Shown here: piece by piece, positions 1 through 6,866 of the stretch
Numbering within the stretch: the first letter of the stretch is position 1
Layout: the number at the start of each line of letters is the position of its first letter
DNA from: CAYVDB01 sp964450705
GTDB lineage: Bacteria; Patescibacteriota; Minisyncoccia; Phycocordibacterales; Zambryskibacteraceae
Length of the DNA: 8,598 bases
Assembly (NCBI GenBank): GCA_964450705.1
Contig: CAYVDB010000022.1
Coordinates: forward strand, 1 to 8,598
Reading direction: 5' to 3'
Position numbers and translations under genes: made by a program
Notes under the pieces: generated by a model
What the model was told of the DNA's origin: nothing
What the model saw: the letters and a program-made list of their open reading frames with translations, nothing else
The model's database searches: none

Positions 1-49
1 CTGTGGTTGGTATTGGGTGTCGGTCTTCTGACTGGATTTTTAGGGGTGA
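1..49 (+). other. Probable low-quality contig edge within the aspS 5' region
   Basis: Continuing the aspS frame upstream meets three stops in quick succession, at 29-31, 41-43 and 47-49. Yet pieces that look like the AspRS OB-fold remain: Cys-Gly-Trp in the gene's frame at 2-10, then Trp-Ile-Phe and Arg-Gly-Glu-Phe-Gly in frame 3 at about 33-56, before Ala-Leu-Phe-Glu-Glu resumes in the gene's frame at 56. Family members have about ten more residues across this stretch. Several small deletions in a poor contig-end consensus explain this best. A genuinely broken gene is possible but less likely, because everything after base 50 is intact. Confidence 0.45.
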
Positions 50-1192
50 GTTTGGGCCCTCTTTGAGGAAATTTCTAAGCTATCTTTAGAGTCCGTAATT
101 CGAGTTGAAGGCCTTCTTAAAGAAGAAAAGAATGCTCCTGGAGGAATAGAGCTTGAACTTCAAAAATTAGAAGTTCTTTCCTCTGCGCTACCGGAACTTC
201 CTATACCAGTTGTAACAAAAAAAGGAGGAGAGGAAACGGAGGCGCCAGTTCGATTTGATTACCGTTGGATAGACCTACGTAAGCCCGAAAAAGCTTTAGT
301 GTTTAAAGTATGGACCGAGTTTGAAAAAGGTTGGAGAAAATATTGGAGTGAAAATAATTTTATTCAACTCTACACTCCCTCGTTCATGTCTACACCCTCG
401 GAAACTGGCGCAGAGGTTTTCTCAGTAGACTATTTTGATCGTAAAGCATATCTTGCTCAATCGCCACAATTCTACAAACAAATGGGCATCGCATCTGGTC
501 TAGAACGCGTGTTTATTGTTGGCCCAGTTTTTAGAGCAGAACAATCTTTTACTACAAGGCATCTAACAGAATTTACTGGGTGGGATTTTGAAGTAGGTTT
601 CATTGAAAGCCACCATGACATTATGGACTTTGAAGAGGGAATGATCATAAGTGGATTTGAATCTGTTAAAGCAAAATTTCCCGATCTCAATATCACGATC
701 CCTCAAAGACCTTTCCCAAGAATTCCTATGGTTGAGGCAAAAAAGATTCTTGCATCTTTGGGTATTCCAAGTGGAGAAGACCATGACCTTTCACCAGAAG
801 AAGAACGCGCACTCTCCGAATATGTAGAAAAAGAACATAATCATGAATTTGTTTTTGTGACCGACTATCATAAATCAAAAAGCGCCTTCTATCATATGCG
901 GCACCCAGAGGATAATGATCGTTCCCGAAGAGCCGATCTTCTATATAGAGGCATTGAAGTAACCACTCTTGCCCAAAGAGAACATAGGCCAGAAATTCTA
1001 GAAAAACAGGCACAAGAAAAAGGTATGGACCTTTTACCTCTAAAAGACTACATAAACTTTTTTAGATATGGATGCCCTCCACACGGAGGGGCTGGTATTG
1101 GCCCAGGCAGATTCATTATGAGAATGCTTGATCTCTCAAATGTAAGAGAGGCAACCTATCTTCCGCGGGACGTTAAACGTCTCAATCCGTAA
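50..1192 (+). CDS. aspS: Aspartate--tRNA ligase, archaeal/non-GAD type (5' partial)
   Basis: Class II synthetase that attaches aspartate to tRNA in the cytoplasm. The frame is open from base 50 and begins in the OB-fold anticodon domain, including Glu-Ser-Val-Ile-Arg-Val-Glu-Gly at about 89-112. The GTG at 299 is internal, because conserved family sequence continues in frame upstream of it. In the catalytic core, Glu-Thr-Gly-Ala-Glu and Ala-Gln-Ser-Pro-Gln are followed by motif 2 (530-574, FRAEQSFTTRHLTEF), then Gln-Arg-Glu-His-Arg, and motif 3 near 1094-1130 with its invariant arginine at 1109. About 173 codons separate motifs 2 and 3, too few for the bacterial GAD insertion, so this is the short archaeal-like type. 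Such enzymes are often non-discriminating and charge tRNA-Asn too, but the deciding anticodon-loop residues lie in the missing part. Motif 3 reads GIGPGR rather than the usual G-x-G-x-E/D-R. scpA starts 11 bases after the stop. Confidence 0.92.
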   Translation, partial: VWALFEEISKLSLESVIRVEGLLKEEKNAPGGIELELQKLEVLSSALPELPIPVVTKKGGEETEAPVRFDYRWIDLRKPEKALVFKVWTEFEKGWRKYWSENNFIQLYTPSFMSTPSETGAEVFSVDYFDRKAYLAQSPQFYKQMGIASGLERVFIVGPVFRAEQSFTTRHLTEFTGWDFEVGFIESHHDIMDFEEGMIISGFESVKAKFPDLNITIPQRPFPRIPMVEAKKILASLGIPSGEDHDLSPEEERALSEYVEKEHNHEFVFVTDYHKSKSAFYHMRHPEDNDRSRRADLLYRGIEVTTLAQREHRPEILEKQAQEKGMDLLPLKDYINFFRYGCPPHGGAGIGPGRFIMRMLDLSNVREATYLPRDVKRLNP

Positions 1193-1197
1193 GGTGA
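1191..1197 (+). promoter_or_regulatory. Shine-Dalgarno site of scpA
   Basis: AAGGTGA lies six bases before the scpA ATG at 1204 and overlaps the last two bases of the aspS stop codon. It matches part of the standard anti-Shine-Dalgarno complement. It is the only convincing ribosome binding site in the window, and it supports the ATG at 1204 as the start. Confidence 0.6.
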
Positions 1198-1203
1198 GAA
1201 AAT

Positions 1204-1974
1204 ATGGAGGAACGATTTAAAGTTAAAACTGAAGTATTTGAAGGTCCACTAGACTTACTTCTTTCTCTTATTGAAAAAAGAAAACTTCTAATCAATGACA
1301 TATCACTTTCCCAGGTAGCAGATGATTTTATTGCTTTTGTAGAATCACACCAGACATTTCCTAAAGCTATTGCTGCCCATTTTATCCTTATTGCCTCAAC
1401 ATTACTTCTTATTAAGTCAAAATCCTTACTGCCAACAATAACTCTTACTGAAGAAGAGACGGCGAGTATAGAGGATCTCGAGACACGCTTGAGAGAATAC
1501 AAACGTTTCAAAGAACTTTCTATTAAAATTGGAGCTCGATTTGGTAAAAAAATGATTTTTACTAAATTGCCGGAAAAAAATATACCTATTACTTTCTCTC
1601 CAAGTACTGAAATCACCATGCAGAGTATTTTTGAAGGTATCAATCGAGCTATTGCAAGTCTGCCAAAAAAAGAGTCTCTTCCAAAAGTTGTTGTTCAAAA
1701 AATAATTTCTCTTGAAGATATGATAGAACGGCTAACTGTAAGGATTACTGACAGTTTCAAAATGAGTTTTGGAGAATTTGCAAAATCTCACGGTAGTAAA
1801 GAGTTTACTGGCTCAAGGCACAAAGCAACAAAAGAAGAGCGCCTGAATATCATAGTGAGTTTTCTTGCCATGCTTGAGTTAGTAAAACAGGGTATTATAG
1901 ACGTCTCTCAAGAAGATAGAAATGAAGACATTCATATTGAAACGCGAGCGGTAAATCTGCCCAAGTATTCGTAA
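1204..1974 (+). CDS. scpA: Segregation and condensation protein A (ScpA, kleisin)
   Basis: Kleisin subunit of the bacterial SMC-ScpA-ScpB condensin, which bridges the two SMC heads and takes part in chromosome compaction and segregation. The 256-residue length is normal. The N-terminal family signature is clear: VFEGPLDLLLSLIEKRKLL at residues 11-29, followed by a helical SMC-neck-binding region with Ser-Gln-Val-Ala-Asp-Asp-Phe. Residues 70-95 are helical and rich in Leu and Lys. The middle, about 110-190, is poorly conserved and should hold the ScpB-binding linker. The C-terminal winged helix that binds the SMC cap is visible near 214-250, with FLAMLELVKQGII. The start is supported by a Shine-Dalgarno site. 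scpB follows after 14 bases, the usual pairing; no smc gene lies within the window. Confidence 0.95.
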   Translation: MEERFKVKTEVFEGPLDLLLSLIEKRKLLINDISLSQVADDFIAFVESHQTFPKAIAAHFILIASTLLLIKSKSLLPTITLTEEETASIEDLETRLREYKRFKELSIKIGARFGKKMIFTKLPEKNIPITFSPSTEITMQSIFEGINRAIASLPKKESLPKVVVQKIISLEDMIERLTVRITDSFKMSFGEFAKSHGSKEFTGSRHKATKEERLNIIVSFLAMLELVKQGIIDVSQEDRNEDIHIETRAVNLPKYS

Positions 1975-1988
1975 GTTAATTTGTAATT

Positions 1989-2537
1989 ATGACCTCACTT
2001 CCACTTCAATCTCAAATAGAAGCTATCCTCTTTTTTAAAGGTGAACCTGTCTCAATAAAAAAGCTTGAAGAAAATCTAAAGGTAACAAAAGAAGAAATAG
2101 AAATCGCAATCAACGAACTCAGAAAAGACCTTTCACTTCGAGGAATTGTGCTTCTTGAGCATGATTCTTTAGTAAGCCTCGGTACCCACCCAGAAGCAAG
2201 CCCCTTAATTGAAAAAATCACGAAAGAAGAGCTCTTGAAAGATCTAGGTAAGGCAGGGCTTGAGACACTCGCGATTATACTCTATAAAAAAGAAGTCTTA
2301 AAAAGGGAGATTGATTACATTCGTGGAGTAAACTCATCTTTTATCCTAAGGAATCTTCTGATTCGAGGTCTTATAGAGAAGATTGAAAAAGAGGGGATTC
2401 GAGGATTTGCTTATAAGCCAACAATTGATCTCTTAGCCTATCTCGGAATACAAAAAATAGAAGATCTACCAGAGTACAGTAAAGTCTTCCAGGAACTTGA
2501 AGATTTTAGTAAAAAGGAAGAAGATTTAGAAAAATAA
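1989..2537 (+). CDS. scpB: Segregation and condensation protein B (ScpB)
   Basis: Partner of ScpA in the SMC condensin; it dimerises and binds the ScpA linker to regulate loading and ATPase cycling. The 182 residues fit the family. The protein consists of two winged-helix domains. The first opens with IEAILFFKGEPVSIKKL (residues about 10-26), which matches the typical ScpB start. The second has GLETLAIILYKKEVLKREI and then Ile-Arg-Gly-Val-Asn-Ser-Ser, the family's most recognisable element, and ends with Arg-Gly-Leu-Ile-Glu-Lys. The C-terminal tail is acidic and Lys/Glu-rich. No Shine-Dalgarno site is visible before the ATG. The stop overlaps the next start in a TAATG arrangement, suggesting translational coupling to the carboxypeptidase. 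Confidence 0.94.
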   Translation: MTSLPLQSQIEAILFFKGEPVSIKKLEENLKVTKEEIEIAINELRKDLSLRGIVLLEHDSLVSLGTHPEASPLIEKITKEELLKDLGKAGLETLAIILYKKEVLKREIDYIRGVNSSFILRNLLIRGLIEKIEKEGIRGFAYKPTIDLLAYLGIQKIEDLPEYSKVFQELEDFSKKEEDLEK

Positions 2538-3493
2538 TGGAAGAGGGAAATATAGAAAGAAATATAGAGCCAGATACCGGGCGACTACTTAATCTCGGTT
2601 TGCTTTTAATACTTATCTTAAGTGTTATTTTTTTAGTATCAATCTATGCTTCTAAAAGTCTCCGAGTTTATACGCCTCCTGGAGCTGTTGTCGTGGAAGA
2701 TCCTTTTAAGGGTTTAAGTATTGAAGCAAGGGCTGGCATTGTATACGATCTAAGAAAAGACAAGATTCTTTATGAAAAAAATATCGATGAGGTTCTTCCT
2801 CTCGCTTCGCTTACTAAGGTAATGACTGCCGTTACCGCCCTTGAACTCGTGCCAAATTCCTCAATAGTAAGAATCAATAAGGAGTTTTTATCTGAAGAAG
2901 GAGATTCCGGGCTTAGAGCTGAAGAAGATTGGCGACTTCGAGACCTCTTGGATCTTTCTTTAGTAGTTTCTTCAAATGACGCTGCAGCAGCCGTATCGGC
3001 AACAATAGGCTCTTCGTACCTTGAAAAAGAAGACTTTAATCTTGGCCGAAAAGAGTTCGTGGGATATATGAACTCCACCGCGAGAGATATCGGAATGAAA
3101 CAATCTATCTTTTTTAACGACACAGGCCTTGATCTCAATACAGAAAAAAATGGTGGTTACTCAAGTGCCCGAGAATATGTAACACTTATCCGCTTCGCTT
3201 TAGAAAAACATCCAGAAATCCTTGAGGCAACACGCTTCGAAGAAGTTAATCTTACTTCTCTTAATAACATTAGGCATAACGCAACAAATACCAATATTGC
3301 GCTAAAAAATATCCCTAACATTATTGGTTCTAAAACTGGTTTTACCGATATAGCAGGAGGAAATGTAATGACGGTCTTTGACGCAGGTCTTAATCAGCCA
3401 ATAGCCATTGTTGTTCTCGGGTCCACATACGATGGAAGATTTGAAGACCTAACCCTCTTAGCAGAAACAGCGCAAAAAGCTATTCAGAAATAA
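2537..3493 (+). CDS. Membrane-anchored serine D-Ala-D-Ala carboxypeptidase (peptidase S11, PBP5/DacA-like)
   Basis: Low-molecular-weight penicillin-binding protein expected to remove the terminal D-alanine from peptidoglycan stem peptides outside the membrane. All three active-site motifs are present: Ser-Leu-Thr-Lys with nucleophile Ser91 and Lys94, Ser-Ser-Asn at 145-147, and Lys-Thr-Gly at 266-268. A hydrophobic segment at residues about 17-37 follows a short charged N-terminus and should be a type II signal anchor. There is no lipobox, and the chain ends soon after the catalytic domain, without the C-terminal beta domain and amphipathic helix of Escherichia coli PBP5; anchoring is thus at the N-terminus. 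The ATG overlaps the scpB stop by one base. A Gly-rich Shine-Dalgarno candidate at 2514-2520 lies too far upstream to act, so coupling is more likely. The gene closes the first block, with a terminator-like hairpin across its stop. Confidence 0.9.
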   Translation: MEEGNIERNIEPDTGRLLNLGLLLILILSVIFLVSIYASKSLRVYTPPGAVVVEDPFKGLSIEARAGIVYDLRKDKILYEKNIDEVLPLASLTKVMTAVTALELVPNSSIVRINKEFLSEEGDSGLRAEEDWRLRDLLDLSLVVSSNDAAAAVSATIGSSYLEKEDFNLGRKEFVGYMNSTARDIGMKQSIFFNDTGLDLNTEKNGGYSSAREYVTLIRFALEKHPEILEATRFEEVNLTSLNNIRHNATNTNIALKNIPNIIGSKTGFTDIAGGNVMTVFDAGLNQPIAIVVLGSTYDGRFEDLTLLAETAQKAIQK

Positions 3494-3507
3494 TCTGGGG
3501 CTTTTTT
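3474..3507 (+). terminator. Terminator-like hairpin over the carboxypeptidase stop
   Basis: AAAAAGC (3474-3480) pairs with GCTTTTT (3500-3506), and inside it CAGA (3485-3488) pairs with TCTG (3494-3497) around the five-base loop AATAA. Two possible G-U pairs (3483-3484 with 3498-3499) connect them, leaving a two-base bulge. A run of six T at 3502-3507 follows. The stem is weak in GC, and its outer part uses the T run itself, so termination may be partial. It sits across the stop codon at 3491-3493, directly before a promoter-like site. Confidence 0.4.
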
Positions 3508-3520
3508 CTCTATATCCATC

Positions 3521-3529
3521 TGTTATACT
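3521..3529 (+). promoter_or_regulatory. Extended -10 promoter before mraY
   Basis: TGTTATACT is a TG-n extension plus TATACT, five of six matches to the sigma-70 consensus TATAAT. No convincing -35 box lies 17 bases upstream, as is common for extended -10 promoters. The expected transcription start is near 3536, only about three bases before the mraY ATG at 3539, so the transcript would be leaderless or nearly so. This agrees with the lack of a Shine-Dalgarno site before mraY. Confidence 0.5.
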
Positions 3530-3538
3530 CTTTGAATA

Positions 3539-4612
3539 ATGATTGCTGATATTGTCAAAGTTGTATTTCCTGCAGTACTTTCTTTTGTGATAGGTATTGG
3601 TATTACCCCAATTATTTCTGATTTTCTATACAGAAATAAGATGTGGAAAAAAAAGGCCGGGAAAGTCGATTTAAGTGGGAGTGCAACCCCTATATTTAAT
3701 GAACTTCATAAAGACAAAGAGGTAAACACCCCCCGAATGGGAGGTGTCATAATCTGGCTGTCTGCTCTACTTGCAACTGGATTAATTTGGATAATTTCTC
3801 AGTTCCTTCCGACCGATCTTTCCTTGAAGCTCGATTTTGTGAGCAGAAACCAAACATGGCTTCCGCTTTTTATATTGATTCTCGGCTCACTTTTCGGGCT
3901 TGTAGACGATGTCATGGAAATACGCGGTAATGGAACTCACATCGCCGGGGGGCTTTCTCTAAAGAAAAGACTCCTCATTGTAAGTCTACTAGGTATCCTC
4001 GCTGGATCTTGGTTCTTTTTTAAGCTCGACATATCTTCAATTGGCCTTCCCCAGGGATTTGAAATACCTATGGGAATACTCTTCATCCCATTCTTTGCCA
4101 TTGTAACAATGGCAATTTATTCAGGAGGAGTTATTGATGGATTAGATGGACTTGCTGGAGGAGTATTTGCAACAATATTTTCCGCATATGCTGGTATTGC
4201 CTTCTATCAACAGCAAATAGATCTTGCCGCGTTTTGCCTGGTTATTGTCGGAGCTATTTTAGCATTCTTATGGTTCAATATCCCACCAGCCAGATTCTAC
4301 ATGTCTGAAACAGGAACAATGGGTCTCACAGTTTCTCTCGCAGTAGTTGCATTTATGACCGACTCATTAGGAGAGGGGTATGGGGTTATTGTCTTGCCTA
4401 TGATCGCGATTCCGCTTGTGATTACAACTCTGTCAGTAATCATTCAAGTGCTCTCGAAGAAGTTTAGAAATGGAAAAAAGGTTTTTCGGGTCGCACCACT
4501 TCATCATCACTTTGAAGCGATTGGCTGGCCAGGGTATAAGGTAACAATGCGTTACTGGATCATAGGGGTTATATTTTCAATACTTGGAGTGATATTAGCG
4601 CTTATCGGTTAA
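3539..4612 (+). CDS. mraY: Phospho-N-acetylmuramoyl-pentapeptide transferase (MraY)
   Basis: Integral membrane enzyme that transfers phospho-MurNAc-pentapeptide from UDP to undecaprenyl phosphate, making lipid I on the cytoplasmic face. The 357 residues and roughly ten hydrophobic segments match the family. Recognisable elements in order are Asn-Thr-Pro-Arg-Met-Gly-Gly (canonical Gly-Thr-Pro-Thr-Met-Gly-Gly), the Mg-binding Asp123-Asp124, Asp-Gly-Leu-Asp-Gly-Leu-Ala beginning at Asp200, and the His322-His323-His324 cluster. Two key positions differ from textbook MraY. The family's NLTD before the DGLDGLA core reads GVID. The MGDTG loop reads MSETG, so Glu257 replaces the third catalytic aspartate. 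These changes may be normal for this lineage. The related WecA family is less likely, given the HHHF motif and the neighbours ftsW and murG. Translation has no Shine-Dalgarno site; the promoter is just upstream. ftsW follows after five bases. Confidence 0.93.
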   Translation: MIADIVKVVFPAVLSFVIGIGITPIISDFLYRNKMWKKKAGKVDLSGSATPIFNELHKDKEVNTPRMGGVIIWLSALLATGLIWIISQFLPTDLSLKLDFVSRNQTWLPLFILILGSLFGLVDDVMEIRGNGTHIAGGLSLKKRLLIVSLLGILAGSWFFFKLDISSIGLPQGFEIPMGILFIPFFAIVTMAIYSGGVIDGLDGLAGGVFATIFSAYAGIAFYQQQIDLAAFCLVIVGAILAFLWFNIPPARFYMSETGTMGLTVSLAVVAFMTDSLGEGYGVIVLPMIAIPLVITTLSVIIQVLSKKFRNGKKVFRVAPLHHHFEAIGWPGYKVTMRYWIIGVIFSILGVILALIG

Positions 4613-4617
4613 ATAGA

Positions 4618-5715
4618 ATGCGAAAAACACTTGATAAGCCTTTTATTGTCGCTCTCATTATTCTGATCGTATTCGGCTTTATAGTTTTTAGTTCAGCTTC
4701 TTTGGGGTTGCTTGCCAAAGGAGGAGAGAAATATTCAAGTGTTGCTTTTTCTCAGACCTTTTTTGGACTTTTTCTAGGAACCGTAGCCTTAATCATTACT
4801 TCTCGTATCCCATATAGATTCTGGAGAAAATACGCATTCTATTTTTTCTGTCTTGCACTCATTCTTACGGCCCTAGTATTTGTGCCAGGTATCGGCTTTG
4901 AGCACGGGGGAGCAAAACGGTGGATATTATTTTTAGGATTTTCTTTTCAGCCAGCCGAACTCCTTAAGGCCGCATTCATCATATATGTGGCTACTTGGAT
5001 TTCTGGAATAAAAGAAAAAATCACTACTTTGTCGTTTGGGCTTTTCCCACTTCTTGCGATTTTAGGTATTGTCGGTTTTGTTCTTCTTAATCAACCTGAC
5101 ACAGATACCTATGCGGTCATGATGGCATCAAGTTTTGCAATGTTTCTTGTTGCCGGTGGGAAAATGCGACATATACTAGTCATGGTTCTTGTAGCTATTT
5201 TAGGCCTACTACTTATCGCAAGCGTGAGGCCTTATGTAAAAGCTCGACTTCTTACTTTTGCAAACCCTAAAGAAAATAACCTGACTTCGGGGTACCAAAT
5301 ACAGCAATCTCTCATCGCTATAGGATCTGGGGGAATTTCTGGTCGAGGTTTTGGACAAAGTATTCAAAAATTTAATTTTCTACCAGAACCAATTGGGGAT
5401 TCTATTTTTGCAGTTGCTGCCGAAGAATTTGGCTTTTTAGGGGGCATAGGCATCATCATTCTCTTTTCATATTTTGCAATACGAGGCATGAAAATCGCGG
5501 CGCGAACCGAAGATCTATTTGGTAGACTGCTTGTCGTTGGAATTGTTATACTGGTGGTATCTCAGGCGTTTATAAATATAGGAGCGATGCTTGGAGTGCT
5601 ACCTCTGACAGGGATCCCACTGCCATTCGTGAGTCATGGAGGAACCGCACTTTTCATAACTCTTGCACTCATGGGTATCGTTTTAAATATTTCACGTCGA
5701 GGCCAAAAAGCATAA
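4618..5715 (+). CDS. ftsW: SEDS peptidoglycan polymerase FtsW (lipid II glycosyltransferase)
   Basis: Polytopic SEDS-family protein that polymerises lipid II glycan strands, probably at the division septum together with a class B penicillin-binding protein. At 365 residues with about ten membrane segments, it is of normal size. Visible motifs are Gln-Pro-Ala-Glu-Leu-Leu-Lys in the early loop, Gln-Pro-Asp-Thr-Asp-Thr, and the long external loop with FLPEPIGDSIF, in which Asp261 aligns with the catalytic aspartate of FtsW and RodA. These are followed by Ala-Glu-Glu-Phe-Gly-Phe-Leu-Gly and the C-terminal LPLTGIPLPFVSHGGTA (canonical Ser-Tyr-Gly-Gly-Ser). FtsW and RodA are hard to separate by sequence; placement between mraY and murG favours FtsW. 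No class B penicillin-binding protein is encoded in the window. The chain starts with only a few residues before the first membrane helix. murG begins four bases after the stop. Confidence 0.9.
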   Translation: MRKTLDKPFIVALIILIVFGFIVFSSASLGLLAKGGEKYSSVAFSQTFFGLFLGTVALIITSRIPYRFWRKYAFYFFCLALILTALVFVPGIGFEHGGAKRWILFLGFSFQPAELLKAAFIIYVATWISGIKEKITTLSFGLFPLLAILGIVGFVLLNQPDTDTYAVMMASSFAMFLVAGGKMRHILVMVLVAILGLLLIASVRPYVKARLLTFANPKENNLTSGYQIQQSLIAIGSGGISGRGFGQSIQKFNFLPEPIGDSIFAVAAEEFGFLGGIGIIILFSYFAIRGMKIAARTEDLFGRLLVVGIVILVVSQAFINIGAMLGVLPLTGIPLPFVSHGGTALFITLALMGIVLNISRRGQKA

Positions 5716-5719
5716 AAAT

Positions 5720-6847
5720 ATGAAAATACTTCTGACAGGCGGAGGAACTGGTGGTCACTTTTACCCGATTATCGCAGTAGCTCAAGAGGTTCAAACAATC
5801 GCTAAAGAAAATAAGATTGCAGACGTAGAGCTCTACTATATGTCACCTACGGCATACAATGAGGGGGAACTTTACAATAATAAAATAATTTACAAAAAGA
5901 ATTACGCTGGGAAAATGCGTCGATATTTTTCGATATTGAACTTTTTTGATATTTTCAAAACAGCAATAGGAATCATACGATCTATTTGGGAAATTTTTCT
6001 AATATACCCAGATGTAGTTTTTGGCAAAGGAGGATACGCAAGTTTCCCAGCGCTTGTATCAGCCAGAATATTACGTATACCGGTCGTTATCCATGAGTCA
6101 GATGCAGAACCAGGTCGCGTAAACTCTTGGGCAAGTAAGTTTGCCGAAAGAATCGCTGTTTCGTATCCAGAAGGAGCAAAGTTTTTCCCAAAAGAAAAAG
6201 TAGCTCTCACAGGTAATCCAGTACGAAAAGAACTTTTCATGCCCCTTTCTTCAAATGCGCATGAATATTTAAACCTTGATCCAAACATACAAACAATTCT
6301 AATACTCGGAGGGTCCCTTGGATCAAGAAATATAAATGAAGTGCTTGTCGAAGCTCTACCTCGATTACTTGAGAAATACCAGATTATCCATCAAACCGGA
6401 AAACTAAATTTTGATGAGGTGAAAAAAGTAGTAGATGCAGTGCTCATAAACTCTCCTCACAAAGATAGATACCGCCCGTACTCGTATATGGACAATCTAA
6501 CCCTTCGTTCTGCGTCCGGAGCGGCAAATTTAGTAATCTCTCGAGCTGGTTCTACTATATTTGAAATTGCGGGGTGGGGGATACCTTCTATCATCATTCC
6601 TATCCGAGAATCGGTAAGCCACGATCAGGTTAAAAACGCTTTTGCTTATTCAAGGACAGGCGCCGCAACAGTCATTGAAGAAGAAAACTTAACCGGGAAC
6701 ATTTTATATGCAGAAGTTGAAAGAATTCTTGGCAATAAAGATATTTACGAAAAAATGAAAGAATCAACAAAACAGTTGGTATACCCAAACGCTGCTCGCA
6801 ATATTGCTGAAGAACTAGTAAAGATAGCTTTGCGCCATCAACTCTAG
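5720..6847 (+). CDS. murG: UDP-GlcNAc:MurNAc-(pentapeptide) pyrophosphoryl-undecaprenol GlcNAc transferase (MurG)
   Basis: GT-B glycosyltransferase on the inner face of the membrane that converts lipid I to lipid II, the substrate of FtsW. It is 375 residues, slightly longer than usual. The N-terminal Rossmann domain opens with the glycine loop TGGGTGGH (residues 6-13), followed by Phe-Gly-Lys-Gly-Gly-Tyr and the acceptor-side motif at His125-Glu126. The C-terminal domain has Leu-Gly-Gly-Ser-Leu-Gly-Ser, and the UDP-GlcNAc site Ser-Arg-Ala-Gly-Ser-Thr-Ile-Phe-Glu ending at Glu282, then His301-Asp302-Gln303 with Asn-Ala. The canonical HEQN reads HESD here, with Asp128 in place of the conserved asparagine. 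A hydrophobic and basic patch near residues 65-100 could aid membrane association. No Shine-Dalgarno site precedes the ATG. In many dcw clusters murC follows murG; here gltX does, after 19 bases. Confidence 0.94.
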   Translation: MKILLTGGGTGGHFYPIIAVAQEVQTIAKENKIADVELYYMSPTAYNEGELYNNKIIYKKNYAGKMRRYFSILNFFDIFKTAIGIIRSIWEIFLIYPDVVFGKGGYASFPALVSARILRIPVVIHESDAEPGRVNSWASKFAERIAVSYPEGAKFFPKEKVALTGNPVRKELFMPLSSNAHEYLNLDPNIQTILILGGSLGSRNINEVLVEALPRLLEKYQIIHQTGKLNFDEVKKVVDAVLINSPHKDRYRPYSYMDNLTLRSASGAANLVISRAGSTIFEIAGWGIPSIIIPIRESVSHDQVKNAFAYSRTGAATVIEEENLTGNILYAEVERILGNKDIYEKMKESTKQLVYPNAARNIAEELVKIALRHQL

Positions 6848-6866
6848 TCTTGTATAGAAAGCTTTT

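Noticed and set aside
1..63. A short hydrophobic Leu/Gly-rich peptide in frame 1 ending at a TGA
   Set aside because: Too short, with no start and no context; it overlaps the disrupted aspS edge.
299..301. GTG as the start of aspS
   Set aside because: The same frame upstream to base 50 encodes conserved AspRS OB-fold sequence, so this codon is internal.
1182..1643. A 153-codon open frame on the minus strand over scpA
   Set aside because: It lies antisense to a clear ScpA, shows no recognisable domain, and looks like a composition effect of AT-rich coding sequence.
2770..3138. A 122-codon minus-strand open frame over the carboxypeptidase
   Set aside because: Ser/Arg-rich low-complexity translation opposite a gene with all its catalytic motifs; a shadow frame.
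6853..6858. TATAGA as a -10 box for gltX
   Set aside because: It lacks the conserved final T, has no -35 box, and lies in a 19-base gap between co-directional genes; sharing the murG transcript is simpler.
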